Shown piece by piece: positions 33,991 to 45,817 of a DNA stretch of 64,000 nt. Origin of the DNA: Vitellaria paradoxa (Eukaryota; Streptophyta; Magnoliopsida; Ericales; Sapotaceae); assembly GCA_019916065.1 (NCBI GenBank), contig CM034237.1:24449752-24513751 (forward strand), read 5' to 3'. A program made the translations under genes and the position numbers. The notes beneath the pieces were generated by a model. The model saw nothing but the letters and a program-made list of their open reading frames with translations. It had not been told where the DNA came from and did no database searches. Within the stretch, counting starts at the first letter, position 1. Each line of letters begins with the position of its first letter.

Positions 33991-36900
33991 TTTAAATGAA
34001 AATATAATCCCTCACTCTTCCTATATATTTTTAAATTAATATTCTAAAACATGTGATAATATTTTTAATAAATAATTATATTATACACATTTATTAAATA
34101 ATATGTGGATACTTATTAGATAAAGTCAACTAAATTTTTTATTTAAATAAACATTTAAATTAAAATTTCAATTTTAATGTGCTTAAAACTTAAATTTTAA
34201 ATACATACACTTTTACACTCTTTATGTCATTTATAATAAGGAAGCTTAAATTTGAGATATTTTTAATCATTAGATTTATTCAATGGTTAGGATTATTTTT
34301 CTTTTTCTCTCCACTTTGGTTGTATTTTTGGTTATTTCATATGAAAGCATCATATTTTTTTGAAGACTTTTATATAAAAATTTTTAAATTAATATTTAAA
34401 AAAATGTGATAATAGTTGTAATGAATAATAAAATTTTATACATTTATTAAACACTGTTTGGATATCTTATTCTCTTTTCATTAGTGACTTTTATTTTTAT
34501 AAATTATTTTTACAGTTTTTTTAAGTTTGCTTTATAAATTTAAATTTAAGATATTTGCACACTAAATTATATTTTTATATCTTTAAGTATGGACAATTAC
34601 TAGTAATATTTCAAATCAAAAAGATAATATATACATGTGTGCGCATGCGCAATTTAGTGGATGGATTTGCTTTTCCCTTCTTCCGTTGCAAAATTTGGTT
34701 TCATTTCTCAAACCCATGTTGCCATTACATTCGATAAGATACTTTCTCCTCTTCCCTTATAGGTAAGATAAGTAAATAAATAAATAGAAAGAATTTATTA
34801 TTTACAACTAGGTGTATTTTCATTCAGGCTTTGTTATGAACAATGATTTGTACTAAAGGTTTTAGTGATAAAAAATATAAAATTTTATCCATAAAATATT
34901 TTTAGAAATGTAATTGGCTGTCATTTTATATAACAAGGAAGATAAATAATTTAAATTTGAGATATTTTTAATGGTCAAGATTACTTACTTTTCAAATAGT
35001 AAAATGTTAGACATTTGTTTAATGCTAAGGATTACTTCTTTTTTAAGTAATAAAATTTTATACATTAATAGTGTATGGACACCGACAAAGTTAACTAAGA
35101 TTTTTTATTTAAAAAAATGATATTTATACTTTAATTTTTTTAAAAGTTACTTAAAATAAATATTTAAATTAAAATTTCAATAAACATAAATAGACAAGTA
35201 CTAAAACTAAAATTACCAAATAGGACCCAGGTAAATGAATCCTTCTCTATTTAATTGCTTACTGAAGTGCTAAGTCAGATTGACTCTTACTAAAAAGTTA
35301 AAAAGATCGAAAATAAGTGAAGTAGAGAATTAAAACACTCTAAAGAAAAACACAAAAGAGTAATTAAAGAAATTGGAGAATGTTTTGTTTATTACTTTTT
35401 CCTGGATGATTTATAAATGAGTGGTCTTCCCTATTTATAATCCTTCACCTCCTAAATGGACAGTGAAGATTTAATGTAACCAACGATACGGATTTAATCA
35501 CTAAAATCCTCTAAGCAAAATATCTAGAATATTTATAAAACAAAACTTCTTAATGAAATCTTCTACACTTTCAAGAATCTCTACATAATAAGGACGCTTA
35601 AAGGATATTTTCAACTATTGGATTTGTTTAATAATCAGGATTACTTTTTTTCCCGTTCCGTTTTGATTTCTTTTTTGTCACTTCCAATAGAAATATATTT
35701 TTAAATTTTTTTGTAACAATTTTTAAATTAATATTTTAAAAAATGTGATAATATTTGTAATAAATAAATTAATATTTTTAAACACTATATGAATACTTAT
35801 TAAACAAAGTCAATTATTTTTTAAAGTGGTACTTAGACATTAATTTTCTTTAAAAATTTTAAAAAATAAACTCTATATAATAAGGAAGTTTAATCGATAT
35901 TTTCAACTATTAAATTTGTTCAGCGATCAGGATTTCTTTTTTTTTTTTTTCATTTTGATTATCTTTTTTGTCACTTTATATGGAAACAGACTATTCCCAT
36001 ATTTTTTTGAATGTTTTTATAAAAATAATTAAATTAATATTCTTAAAAATATGATAATATCTGTAATAAATAAATTAATATTTTTAAATTCACATTTTTA
36101 AATACTGTATAAATACTTATTAGACAATATTAACTGAAATTTTTTATTTAAAAAATTGATATTTAGAAATTAATTTCATTTAAAAATTAAATATTTAAAT
36201 TAAAAATTAAATTTTAATGTACATGATATTAAAAATACATATATTTTTACACTTTGTATTATTTATATAATAAGGAAGTTTAGAAATTTAAATTTAGAAT
36301 ATTTTTAATCAATGGATTTGTTCAGTAGCCAAGATTACTTTTTTTTTTTTTTCTCTACTTTTGTTGTATTTTTGGTTACTTTAAATGAAAACATGCTCTC
36401 TCACCGATCTAGATTTGTAATATATAAATTAATATTTTTAAACACTTTATGAATACCTATAAGACAAAGTCAACTAAGATTTTTTATTTTAAAAAAGTGA
36501 TATTTAGACTTTAATTTTTCTTAAAAAAATTTAAAAATAAATATATTAATTAAAAATTAAATTCTAATGAAAATAAAATTTAAAATGCACACTTTTACAA
36601 TCTTTGTGCTATCTATATAATAAAGAAACTCAAGAATTTAAATTTGAGATACTCTCAACCATTGAATTTGTTAAATGACTATGATTACTTATTTTTTCTG
36701 CACGTTAGTTGTCCTTTTGTCAGTTCACATGAAAACACTCTCTCACTCTTATATATTTTTTTAATATTTTTCTATAAAAATTTTTAAATTAATATTTTTA
36801 AACACTGTTTGAGTAGCTATCAAACAAAGTTAATGAAGAAATTCAAAAATTTGAATTTAGAATATTTTTAACCTTTTAATTTGTTCAATAGTCAATATTA

Positions 36901-37610
36901 CTTTTTTTCTCTCTACTTTACCTTTCTTTTTGCTCCATTCATATGAAAACAAACTCTCTTACTTTTTCATATTTTAAATACTTTTTTTATAAAAATTAAA
37001 TTAATATTTTTCAAAATATGATAATATTTGTAAAAAATAATTTAATATTTTTAAGCACTGTATCAATATTTATCACATAAAGTCAACTAAGATTTTTTTT
37101 TTCAAAAAAAGTGATAGTTAGACTTAATCTTCTTTAAAATTTTCTTAAAAAATAAACATTTAAATTAATAATTCAATTTTAATGTACAAAAAACTCAAAA
37201 TTTTAAATATATATGTAGTTTTAGATTCTTTGTGTCACACTTTTGCAATATCACCGCATCCTTCTATTTCTCTCTTCCTTATTCTCTCCCTAATTTCAAT
37301 TGTTGCAACATTTGCCACTAAATCTCATTATCTATCTCTTATTTAACTACTAATTGAAACTTTCACTGAATCTCATTCTATGTCTCTTCTTTCTCCAGTA
37401 ATATCTCACTCATCTCTCCTCCCTTGCTATACCCACCCATCAATTTATCCATAGTCAAACTTGGCTAGTCATTCAGTCAAACTCAACTGATCCTTACTCT
37501 CAAATACATCTTAGAATATAAAAGATTATTTCGTTGTTTTACAAATTTACATTTGAGCAATTTGCTAGTCAAATTATCTTTTCGTGCCATTAGGCACGGG
37601 CAATTCCTAG
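33950..37610 (+). mobile_element. Helitron-like array ending in a canonical 3' terminus
   Basis: Seven or so diverged, AT-rich units of about 240-400 bp. Each has a head like TCTATATAATAAGGAAGTTT, then TTGAGATATTTTTAA and ATTTGTTCA, a T-rich tract, a CTTTTTTGTCACTTTA-like segment and a TTTTTAAATTAATATTTTTA tail. Heads are near 34232, 34928, 35580, 35872, 36266 and 36612; a partial copy starts near 33955 and another near 36833. The right end has a hairpin and CTAG followed by T, as in Helitrons. No Rep/helicase gene is present, so it is non-autonomous. The left boundary is approximate. Confidence 0.6.
37583..37610 (+). other. Helitron 3' end: hairpin and CTAG
   Basis: CGTGCC-ATTA-GGCACG forms a 6-bp stem (37583-37598), followed by GGCAATTC and CTAG at 37607-37610, then T. 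This is the standard Helitron 3' arrangement: a GC-rich hairpin about 10 bp before CTRR, with insertion between A and T. Confidence 0.75.
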
Positions 37611-37611
37611 T

Positions 37612-37806
37612 GCTGAGATAAAAAGGTGGCAAAATAGGATGTCTAGAGTGTACCCTATTGATGATCCCTTCTATTTCTTGAGGATGGATGCTTTTGCCGT
37701 GCTAGACACACTAGTAATAAGCTCAGTTGTGTATATATTTCCTAAGGATGGGTGTCAGACTTCCTTGGGGGATAAAAATGTTGCCCAAGAAAAAAATAAC
37801 TTAATG
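37612..37806 (+). pseudogene. Possible pol C-terminus upstream of the element E LTR
   Basis: Open for 64 codons to a TAA. It has AVLDTLV near the middle and SLGDKNVAQEKNN at the end, which resembles the AVLD...LEDKV-AQEG ends of Reina-type polyproteins after their chromodomain. If correct, a pol end precedes an LTR that is itself followed by a PBS. Weak similarity; low certainty. Confidence 0.3.
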
Positions 37807-38200
37807 TAATTTTTTGTTTGCATTGGTCTATGGGCCAACATATCTATCGTATTTTTCTTTTTTATTTTTATGATACAAACGTGGTTCATAGAAGTGGTCG
37901 GGTCCTTAAACCAAACTGACGATATTTAGCTAGCTGATGGATATGGATAAAATATTTTGTTTGTGAGCTTTTGCATTATTTTCTCTAGTTAGTGTTTATT
38001 CACTTTATCTAGTCAAGTGTTTGAATAAGTCAGCAGATATTTAGGAGATTGGATAGGCTTTAATTAGTATTTTCTATTTAATTTCATCATGATATTGTTA
38101 TTTAGGGATTATTAATGAAATTATTGGTTTACACCACAACTGGTCTTTTTTGCACCATGAGCAAGGATAGGTAGCTACTTCTCATAGTAGAGTTTTATCA
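37805..38200 (+). repeat. Putative 5' LTR of element E
   Basis: The right end TTTTATCA at 38200 is set by the PBS that follows directly. The left end at TGTAATTTTT (37805) is a guess based on TG and the end of the open stretch. No second copy is in the window, because the 3' part was lost. Confidence 0.45.
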
Positions 38201-38217
38201 TTTGGTATCAGAGCCTT
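38201..38217 (+). other. Primer binding site of element E
   Basis: TTTGGTATCAGAGCCTT contains TGGTATCAGAGC, complementary to the 3' end of plant initiator-methionine tRNA. Confidence 0.8.
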
Positions 38218-38240
38218 GTGATCCAACGTTTCCATTACTA

Positions 38241-38870
38241 ATGGCAGCAACACACAAGGAAAGGATTGAAGCACTAGAGATTTTCGTAAATCAATTGTTA
38301 GAGAATCAGGAGAATTCAACAGGAGCTTCGTAGATGTTGCAAGATGCTCTGCAATGAATTGAAGAGAAGTTTGATGCCGCAAGGAGGTTACCAAAGAAGA
38401 GGAAAATAAAGAAGACGATAGGGAAGAAGGCAAAAACACCTTTTGACTCAGAGTTGGAAAGATTGGTCTCAGGGACATTATCTTGGGGTAAAGCTTCAAG
38501 AGGGAAGTAGACTTATTTCAAGCCCATTAAAATGGAATTTCCATGTTTATGGGACATATCCAAACATTTGCTAGATCGACCACGATAATTCTTTTCAACC
38601 CAATCTGTTCATGGAAAGAAAAAAGTGGCCCTCTCATCATTCAGTCTCGAATGGGAAGCCAATGCATAATGGAGATAGTATGTTAAGCACTGTAAGAGGG
38701 AAAAGAAGTTGATCACATGCCAAAGTTTTGAAAAGGTTGTTTCAGCTCGTTTCGGAACATCAAGTTTTGAAAACTTTGATGAGGCCTTACACAAAATTAA
38801 TCAAAGTGACAGCTTTGGAGAATATTTAAGGGAGTTCAAACACTTGTCCGATGATTGGTCGCAATCATTG
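38241..38870 (+). pseudogene. Gag of element E, N-terminal part
   Basis: Starts at 38241 with MAATHKERIEALEIFVNQLL, a short coiled-coil start usual for this gag type. A basic stretch (KKRKIKKTIGKKAKT) follows at about 38398-38440. Gag core sequence is readable at 38730-38870 in another frame: SFEKVVSARFGTSSFENFDEA and SFGEYLREFKHLSDDWSQ. Stops at 38330 and later. The gag then breaks and continues near 40510. Confidence 0.65.
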
Positions 38871-40510
38871 TTGATTTTAACTCTATTTCACATTATTGTT
38901 TTGAATATTTTGTTAAGAAAAACCCATTTCTTATCATGATTTGATCACTCATATGGTGTATGCATGTTTTATGGGGTTGTGGAAGGAAAATAACCAAAGA
39001 AAGGTAACTTGAAAGCTAAAACAAGTAGATTAACAGAGAGGTGGAAGAACTTATAGTAGGTAAACGATTGAGAAGTTTCTTAGGCACATGTTGCAATGGG
39101 CGCGCGCCTGTGTTCTCGTGGGTGCCTGCCGAGAGCCATGTTTTAACCTCTCTCAAGAATTTTGTCGAACACCTGTGTGCAATTAGCTTGGGGGCATGCC
39201 AACTTTTTGTCGGGCCCTTATGACTCTCTTTCCAATGAACTTTTAGTGTTCGTTTTGAATTATAAATTTACTTTTTTACTCTTAATTCTTGTAAGCCCAT
39301 AATAGGCGTTTGTAAATAAGAATTAGGGACATCTTTAAAATGCATTTCTTTTCTTTTACTTTTTTTTTTCAAGCTCTTTCTTTTTAGTTCTTCTCCTTCA
39401 AGTTTATATTAGGGTTAAGGTTAGGGTTTAAAGTTTTCAAGTTGCTCTTCATTTTGGACTGCTGCTCTTTAAGACTTGTAAGGTTTAATTTCCAAATACA
39501 TTTCTTACTCTTTTTGTTTAGTTATTTTGTTTGATCTCTCTTGCTTTGCACTTGTTCTTCCTTCATGTATTAGTGTGTTTTGGTAGTTTGTGCTTTCATT
39601 ATATTAATAGCTTAGTTTCTTTCTTGGCTTTAAGCCATTGAAAGTGGTGATGGTGTTGTGGTTAACTCAAATGTAAATGGTTTCTAAAGTCGTATCTTTA
39701 GTAATTATCAATTAGAATCTCTTAGTAAGTTCTTTTAAAATCAACTCACCAGTGTTACAACCATAGCTTGGTTACAAGTTTTCACTTGTGCACACCAAGT
39801 GTTTGGTTCAATGTCCCGGTAAGTTAGAAACATATTTTTCATAACTCAAATTAGGTTTTCTTATGAAATCAAATTACCCATGTTACAATCTTCATGGTTA
39901 TGAGTTCGTACTCGTGCATGTCAAGTATTTGATTTAATAGCTTGGTGATTTAGAACTTATTTTCTAAAACCAAAAACTAGGCTTTCTTACGAAATCGATT
40001 CACCCATATTATAATCAAAACTTAGTTACGAGTTTACACTCATGCACACTAGGTGTTTGATTCAATGTCCCCGTAAATCCGATACTCTTTTCAAAGCCTC
40101 CACTCACTTTGAGTTTTCCACTAATTGTTCTTCAAAAAAATATCATCTAACCTAACAATGTATGTGCGGTTGTTAGGTTAAATTATAATCTTGTTTGAGA
40201 TAACCACTATTATCCCACTATTAGATTTGGTTTGAAGTCAAGTATATCTTATGCATTTTATTTTTAATGTTCTTACCTTAAACTAGCATCATAATTCCTT
40301 CACTTTGCCATTCTCAACTCAACCGTAATCAAGCATTCCTTAAATCCAAACATAGTTTAGATTAGATTAGAATCACTTACCAATTAAAGAGAATGAGTCT
40401 AATATCTTTTAATACAGCCCTTCTTGTGGAGACGACCTCGGTTAAAACGACAACCACCCTTTTGCACTTGAGAAGTAAAACTCATTCAAATTTTAAGGTT
40501 GGTCATCTAA
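38870..40510. repeat. Unidentified insertion interrupting gag of element E
   Basis: About 1.6 kb with no gag similarity lies between two gag halves. It contains three diverged copies of a roughly 126-bp repeat starting near 39741, 39869 and 39995 (shared words TCAACTCACC, GTTACAA, TTGGTTCAATGTCC). It also has two telomere-like TTAGGGTT motifs at 39409-39430 and a GTGGAGACGACCTCGG motif at about 40434, as found in some plant gypsy LTRs. It may be a solo LTR. I could not define ends or a target duplication. Confidence 0.45.
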
Positions 40511-40905
40511 TAAGGTGACTAGGTGGTCACATAAAGCTCTCAAGGAAGCATTCACGAGCGAATTGAAAGAGGAGATAGCATCGGAGGTGTGCATGTTCAA
40601 TCCAAGAACTCTTGTCATAAAAATCAATTTAGTGAAACGTCGGGATGTTCAGCTCCAGTGTGCAAAGAAGGCCCCAATCCTAGCAAAACAAAGGGCAAAA
40701 CATCATCTCCAGTTGTGTTGGCTACTAACTTGGCTCGAGTAGCACCTTTCATCTCAAACTTTAAGCATTTGACTTGGGACGAGATATAGAAACATCATGG
40801 CTAAGCTCTATGCTTTAATTACAATGAACAGTTTGTATCGTGTCATCGTTGTTAATCCAAGCCCCAGGCTTTTGCGATTAAATGTGATGAGGAAGAGTAA
40901 GTTAC
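40510..40905 (+). pseudogene. Gag of element E, C-terminal part with zinc knuckle relic
   Basis: WSHKALKEAFTSELKEEIAS then EVCMFNPRTLV continues the gag core at 40518-40615. After a frame change, FKHLTWDEI and LCFNYNEQFVSCHRC at about 40800-40850 represent the nucleocapsid knuckle. Its second Cys is replaced by Tyr, and two stops lie nearby. Confidence 0.65.
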
Positions 40906-41029
40906 ATTACTAGAAGAAAAGTCAACAACTGAGATAGCAGAAGGATATCCCCTGATTTTAATAAATGCATTGGCAAAGGTGGAGGCTTGCGTATGATACG
41001 AGTTTGAGCAACAGGTGCTGGACAACAAG

Positions 41030-41460
41030 TCATGGCCTTAAATGATAGTGGATCGAGTCACAACTTTGTTAACCAAAAGATCGCACCAAGGCTTGAGATT
41101 GCCGTAACACCAATAAACCCATTTTTTTATGCAAATTGCTAGCGGAGAGAGGATTTTATGTACTAAGAAGTATGAAAGAGTTGTTGTAGAAGTATAAGGT
41201 TACCAATTTATCACTACGCTTTATTCTTTACTACTTACTGGTTTGGATTTGGTATTGGGCATCCAATGGCTCCTGAGCTTCGGATTCGTTGTTTTCGATT
41301 GGGTGGAAATGTCTATGGAGTTCAAAAGTGGGTTGAAGACATTCTGATTAACCACTCAACCATCTGGGGAATTAACTGCCATCAATATTGGGTCAATTTT
41401 GCATGACTTATGTGGAGGGTCTGAACTCTATTGTGTACAAGATTCTAGATTTTAATGCTT
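41030..41460 (+). pseudogene. Aspartic protease region of element E
   Basis: MALNDSGSSHNFVNQKI-like sequence at about 41032-41090 carries a DSG active-site triad (the DSG variant is common in plant chromoviruses). VLGIQWLLSFGFVVFDW follows at about 41250-41305. A stop near 41347 and a frame change follow. Confidence 0.7.
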
Positions 41461-41484
41461 GAAAAGAAAGAAGGAATTGGGTAA

Positions 41485-42370
41485 TTGCCAACTAAATTTC
41501 AGAAGCTATTAGAGGAATTTTTTTTGGTGTTACAAGAGCCAGAGTCACTGCCACCCAATCAAGAACGCGACCACAAAATCATTTTGAAGGATGAAGCAAC
41601 ACCCGTTAATGTCACACCGTATCATTATGCACATTTTTTAGAAAATGAGATCAAACGACAAATGGAGAAAATGCTGCAATCCAGACTAGTTCAGCTAAGT
41701 ACTAGTCCTTTCTTGGTCCCGGTTTTATTGGTCAAGAAAAAGGATGAGTTATGGCATTTTTACACTGACTATCAGGCCCTAAATAATGTCATAGTCAAGA
41801 ATTGCTTTCCTATACTAACCACTGATTATATATTAGATGAGCTACATGGATCAACATACTTCACAAAACTAGACCTAAGAGCCAGCTACCATCAAATTCC
41901 AGTAAATTCTAATGATGTTCATAAAACTGCTTTTCGCACACATAATAGACATTTTGAATATTTAGTCATACCTTTTGGGTTGTGTAATGCCCCCATCTAC
42001 TTTAGCTTCCATGAATTCTATCTTCAATGAGTACTTGCAAAAATTTGTCCTTGTATTTTTTTATGATATTTTAATTTATAGTAAATAATGGGAAATACAT
42101 CTTAACCACTTGAGAATTGCTCTGGTAGTTCTTGCTAGGCACAAGTTATATATCAAATTATCCAAGTGCACTTTTAGCAGCTCCGAGGTTGAATATCTCA
42201 GCCATATTGTGTCTCATAACGGGTATGAGCAGATGAAAGAAACATTGAGGCCATAGTTGCTTGGCTAATCCTAAAAAATGTTACCAAGTTGCGAGGTTTT
42301 TTAGGCCTCACTAGTTACTATAAAAAATTCGTGGAGAACTATGGTCACATAGCCAAATCTTTGACTTAAT
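41485..42370 (+). pseudogene. Reverse transcriptase of element E
   Basis: 181 codons are open at 41485-42030, with PYHYAHFLENEIKRQMEKML, LVPVLLVKKKDELWHFYTDY, LTTDYILDELHGSTYFTKLD and LVIPFGLCNAPIYF, all RT fingers and palm motifs. The catalytic box, expected as FxDD, is damaged (FFYDILIYSK near 42056). After it, LSKCTFSSSEVEYLSHIVS is readable at about 42160-42215. Stops follow, so the enzyme is dead. Confidence 0.85.
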
Positions 42371-42438
42371 CATTGAGTTGTTGATAATTTAAGTGGAGTC
42401 TTGAGGCTGAGGAAGCATTTCGAACTCTAAAAATAGCA

Positions 42439-42810
42439 ATGACTACCACACGGGTTCTCACACGACCAAATTTTGAAGAAGAGTTTGTAGTTAAAACCGA
42501 TGCATTGAGTGTGGGGATTGGAGCGGTCTTAACCCGACAAAACCATCCAGTGACATTCATGAACAAGGTCATTAGCACCTCAAAATGGGTGTCATCCATT
42601 TATGAAAAAGAGATACTAACGATTCTTGAAGCTGTACAAGCATGGGGACCATATTGCATTGATCAACATAGTTTACGATATTTGCTTGAACAAAAAATAA
42701 CAACTTTCGAGCAACAAAAGTGAATAGCCAAATTACTCGGTTTCACCTATGAAGTTGTTTATTGACCTGGAAAGGAGAATAATGTAGCAGATGTATTGTC
42801 ATGAAGGATT
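42439..42810 (+). pseudogene. RNase H of element E
   Basis: LTRPNFEEEFVVKTDALSVG at about 42457-42516 has the first catalytic Asp (KTD). SSIYEKEILTILEAVQAW has the conserved Glu. LRYLLEQKITTFEQQK and a PGKENNVADVLS end follow across a stop at 42721. A short deletion removes the usual third catalytic HTD region. Confidence 0.8.
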
Positions 42811-43094
42811 AGTGGCGAGAGAATAACATCATTGCTTACTATTTCTATTCCAAGATGGGAAATTTGGACAGAGATTTGAGAATTAACAAAGAATGACCCA
42901 CAGTGCTAGGCTATCCGTAAAGAGATTGCAACAGGTTCATCTAGAGTCGTAGGGTACATGGAACAATTTGGGTATATTTTTTTTAAAGGTCGTGTGGTGG
43001 CATGAAAAGATCAAAAGGTTCGGTTTGGTCCTCTTCATGAATTTCATAGCTCCAATAGTGGCGAGACATTCAAGCTACTTTCACACATATAAAC
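42811..43094 (+). pseudogene. Integrase start of element E, truncated by element C
   Basis: The readable part is near 43010-43094, with FGPLHEFHSSNSGETFKLL, the degraded HH part of the integrase zinc-binding domain (usually EFHxxxxGGHSG). It ends where the LTR of element C begins at 43095. Confidence 0.6.
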
Positions 43095-43452
43095 TGTCAC
43101 GCTTCGGATCTCGCGACCTGAGGGGTGAGTAATAAACACACATAACATGCACTAATATAACCATCCCATGCAATACAAAAACCTTTAAGTGAGCCCAACA
43201 CATAAGATGAGATAACATAAATTTAACCTTGGCTATAGTCAAGTCACAAACGTCCAACATTCCTCCCATTAATACATAACATAGGCCTTAGGGCCCTTAC
43301 AACCAACTCCAATAAGTCCTCAATGTACAATATTACAATTTCAAATAAAAACAAAACTAAGTAACCAAAAGTTTTGCCAAGTTTAGAAGGGCTCATGTAT
43401 AAGCACTCCTAATCCAATCCCATCGGCCCACCTGATTGATATGACTTGTTCC
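43095..43452 (-). repeat. 3' LTR of element C, left portion
   Basis: Starts TGTCACGCTTCGGATCTCG. It aligns with the first bases of the right LTR at 62244 and continues at 54753 after element B (join ...GACTTGTTCC / TGCATCAAAATC, compare 62597-62616). Confidence 0.85.
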
Positions 43453-45063
43453 TGTCACGCCCCAGATCTCGTGACCCGAAGGTTGAGTGATAAACACATA
43501 TAACATGCACTAATATAACCAATCCCATAATCAGAGCAATGCAACATAAGCTAGTGAGCCCAAGACATAAGATAGAATAACATAAGTTTAACCATGACCA
43601 TTGCCATGTCACCAACCACATACACCATTCCCAAATTACACAACTTAGGCCTTATGGCCATTACAACCAAATTGAAAGAGTTCATAAATGTACAATGTTA
43701 CAATTCCAAAAAGAAATTTAAACCAGATGACCAAGAGCTTTGATAAGCTTGGTAGGGCTCAGGCATAACCTCCTAGTCCCAACACATCAACCCACTTGAT
43801 TGTTATTGCTTGTACCTGCATCAAAGTCTGTAGGGATGTGAGCACGGGTCCACTTATGCCCACAAGTCTCAAATAAACATATATGATATGTATTCCACAC
43901 ATGTAAGTATTTTATGATGTATCTAGTTACCACCTATACTTTAAAATCAAAATCATTCATTGACATCACCAATTTAGACTATGTGCCTTTATACACAACA
44001 ATATTGTAAAAAGAAATTCAATTCCAACCAATACTTAATCTTTAGATTCTCATTCTTAAGTCTCAAATCACATTTCAATTCACTTTTTAATGTTTAATCA
44101 AAATTGACCACATAACCATATTTACAACATCTATTGACATTCAACAACATCACAATGTAACATTCAATTCCAAATAATCTTCATTATTAAATTTTTCAAC
44201 ATTACATCTAATCACATTCCCTACCATAATGTTACAAATTCAACATTTAATCATGTATTCACATCCACATCATCACTTTCCATCAATCCATCACACAATC
44301 ATAGTTACACAAACCATCAGGGGTTGGGTGTATACACAACACCGTCTTTTATGGGTCCCGACCCAACGAAAACGGCAAACCAAACACCATCGTTTAAGAT
44401 CACAATCCAAGGTCATGAGTAACCTATACACTCACAATGTTGTGGGCTACTAACCCACTGGCATTGGCACCAAACACTACGCAGGTTCCGGGACTCTCAA
44501 CCCGAGGGTAATCTCAAACCCTTCCTGTTTACCACACCCCACCATGGCCCCCGTCACACAAGCAATCATTCATCATATTACATCTCATCATTCACAAGTC
44601 CACATTCAACATCATATACTTTTCCACAACATAAATCCACATTCCGGTTCATTCCAGGATTCATTACATAACAACATTTATTAAGCGTCCTTTTAACATC
44701 TTTCATTGTTATGAGCATGAGTTCCCTTTGCCAAATCACAATTCATTAAAGCAATCACAAGTTCATACACTTCAACATTTAGTTTTCATTAAGGCATATT
44801 CACAATTCTATTTGATTAAGACCCTTATCTCAAAGTAGGCTTCCAATTCATTTCATTCATGGTAGCAAGCATTCTCCTTTACAAGCTTAATCCCATAGGT
44901 TTAAGATAATCAACCCTTAATCACTTTTAAGAGCTCATTTCCATTTTAAAATCCATACAATTAATCAAATAAAAGTCTCACATACAAACATATTCCTAAC
45001 CCCTTCATAATCCTAAGGTAGGAAGTCAAGTTAAGAAAAATCAGGAAAGGTATTCTGGTCTCT

Positions 45064-45180
45064 ATGGGCGCCCCTCCAAAAGTTCATGGGCGCCCCTGAG
45101 GGGTCATGGGCACCCCACATAAGAGCATAGGCGCCCCTCAAGGGCCATGGGCGCCCTACCAAAACCCATTGGCGCCCCTC
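45064..45180. repeat. Periodic ATGGGCGCCCC motif cluster (left LTR of B)
   Basis: Six copies or variants of CATGGGCGCCCC, with the GGG positions at 45066, 45088, 45108, 45129, 45149 and 45170, that is 20-22 bp apart. The GGGCGCCC core is palindromic. Equivalent clusters occur at 53644-53765 and, less regularly, in LTRs C and D. Confidence 0.8.
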
Positions 45181-45802
45181 TGTTGCCCAGAAGGTCACTT
45201 TGCTCCGGTTCAAACTTTAAGCCATGTTTTTAGGTTCCAAACTTTACCCAATCCAATATCTAACCCAATACCTTATTTTCTTGGGTTGTCTAGGACCTAG
45301 AAGACTCCAAAAAGTCCATCAAAACAAATTTTAATCCATTCATTTCTTCAATACAAAAGTCTTGCTCCAACCTATACATATATGTACACACAACCATTCA
45401 AGCACACAAACTCTACTTCCAAGGTTTCCAAATCTTAAATAAATTTCATAGAAGTGTTTACTAGCTCAAATACATCTCATATATGCCAAAATGAGACTAG
45501 AAATCCCTACCTTGAGTGGTAAAAAGATAGATCAAAATGAAGGTGTCTTGAGCTTCCAAACCCTTAAACTTTGATGGCTCTAATCTTCTCCCTCCTTGAT
45601 CAAAACTAAAAATGAATAACATAGAAAGGTTTCTTAAGGTCCTAATTTCAATCTTGGAAAAGGAATTTGAATTCCATGAAGGTTTGGAAGACCTACCTTT
45701 GAAATCCTCTACCGGTGGTCTTCCTCTTCTCCTTTATTCTTCTCACCCGATTCTCTCTCTTTCAAGCCATTTCTCTCTCTCTCTCTTACATCAAATCAAT
45801 CT

Positions 45803-45817
45803 AATATATATATATAA
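45803..45817 (-). promoter_or_regulatory. TATA-like box in the left LTR of B
   Basis: TAATATATATATATAACAA (plus strand) lies beside a (CT)n tract. Read on the minus strand this is TTATATATATATA followed by GA-rich sequence, a plausible core promoter. The copy in the right LTR is at 54391-54406. Confidence 0.4.

Larger units (their letters stand above)
37612..43094 (+). mobile_element. Ty3/gypsy element E (probably Reina-like), truncated
   Basis: A short putative LTR (about 37805-38200), an initiator-Met type PBS, gag, protease, RT, RNase H and the first part of integrase are recognised in order on the plus strand. The copy stops within integrase at 43094, where the LTR of element C begins, so C inserted into it. 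An unrelated stretch interrupts gag (about 38870-40510). Many stops mark it as old. The short LTR and the protease/RT wording suggest a Reina-type chromovirus, but the lineage is inferred. Confidence 0.7.

Noticed and set aside
45106..45300. Open stretch in the B LTR with repeated GAP/WAP residues (also 53695-53889)
   Set aside because: It is the translation of the 21-bp GGGCGCCC repeat inside an LTR, not a gene.
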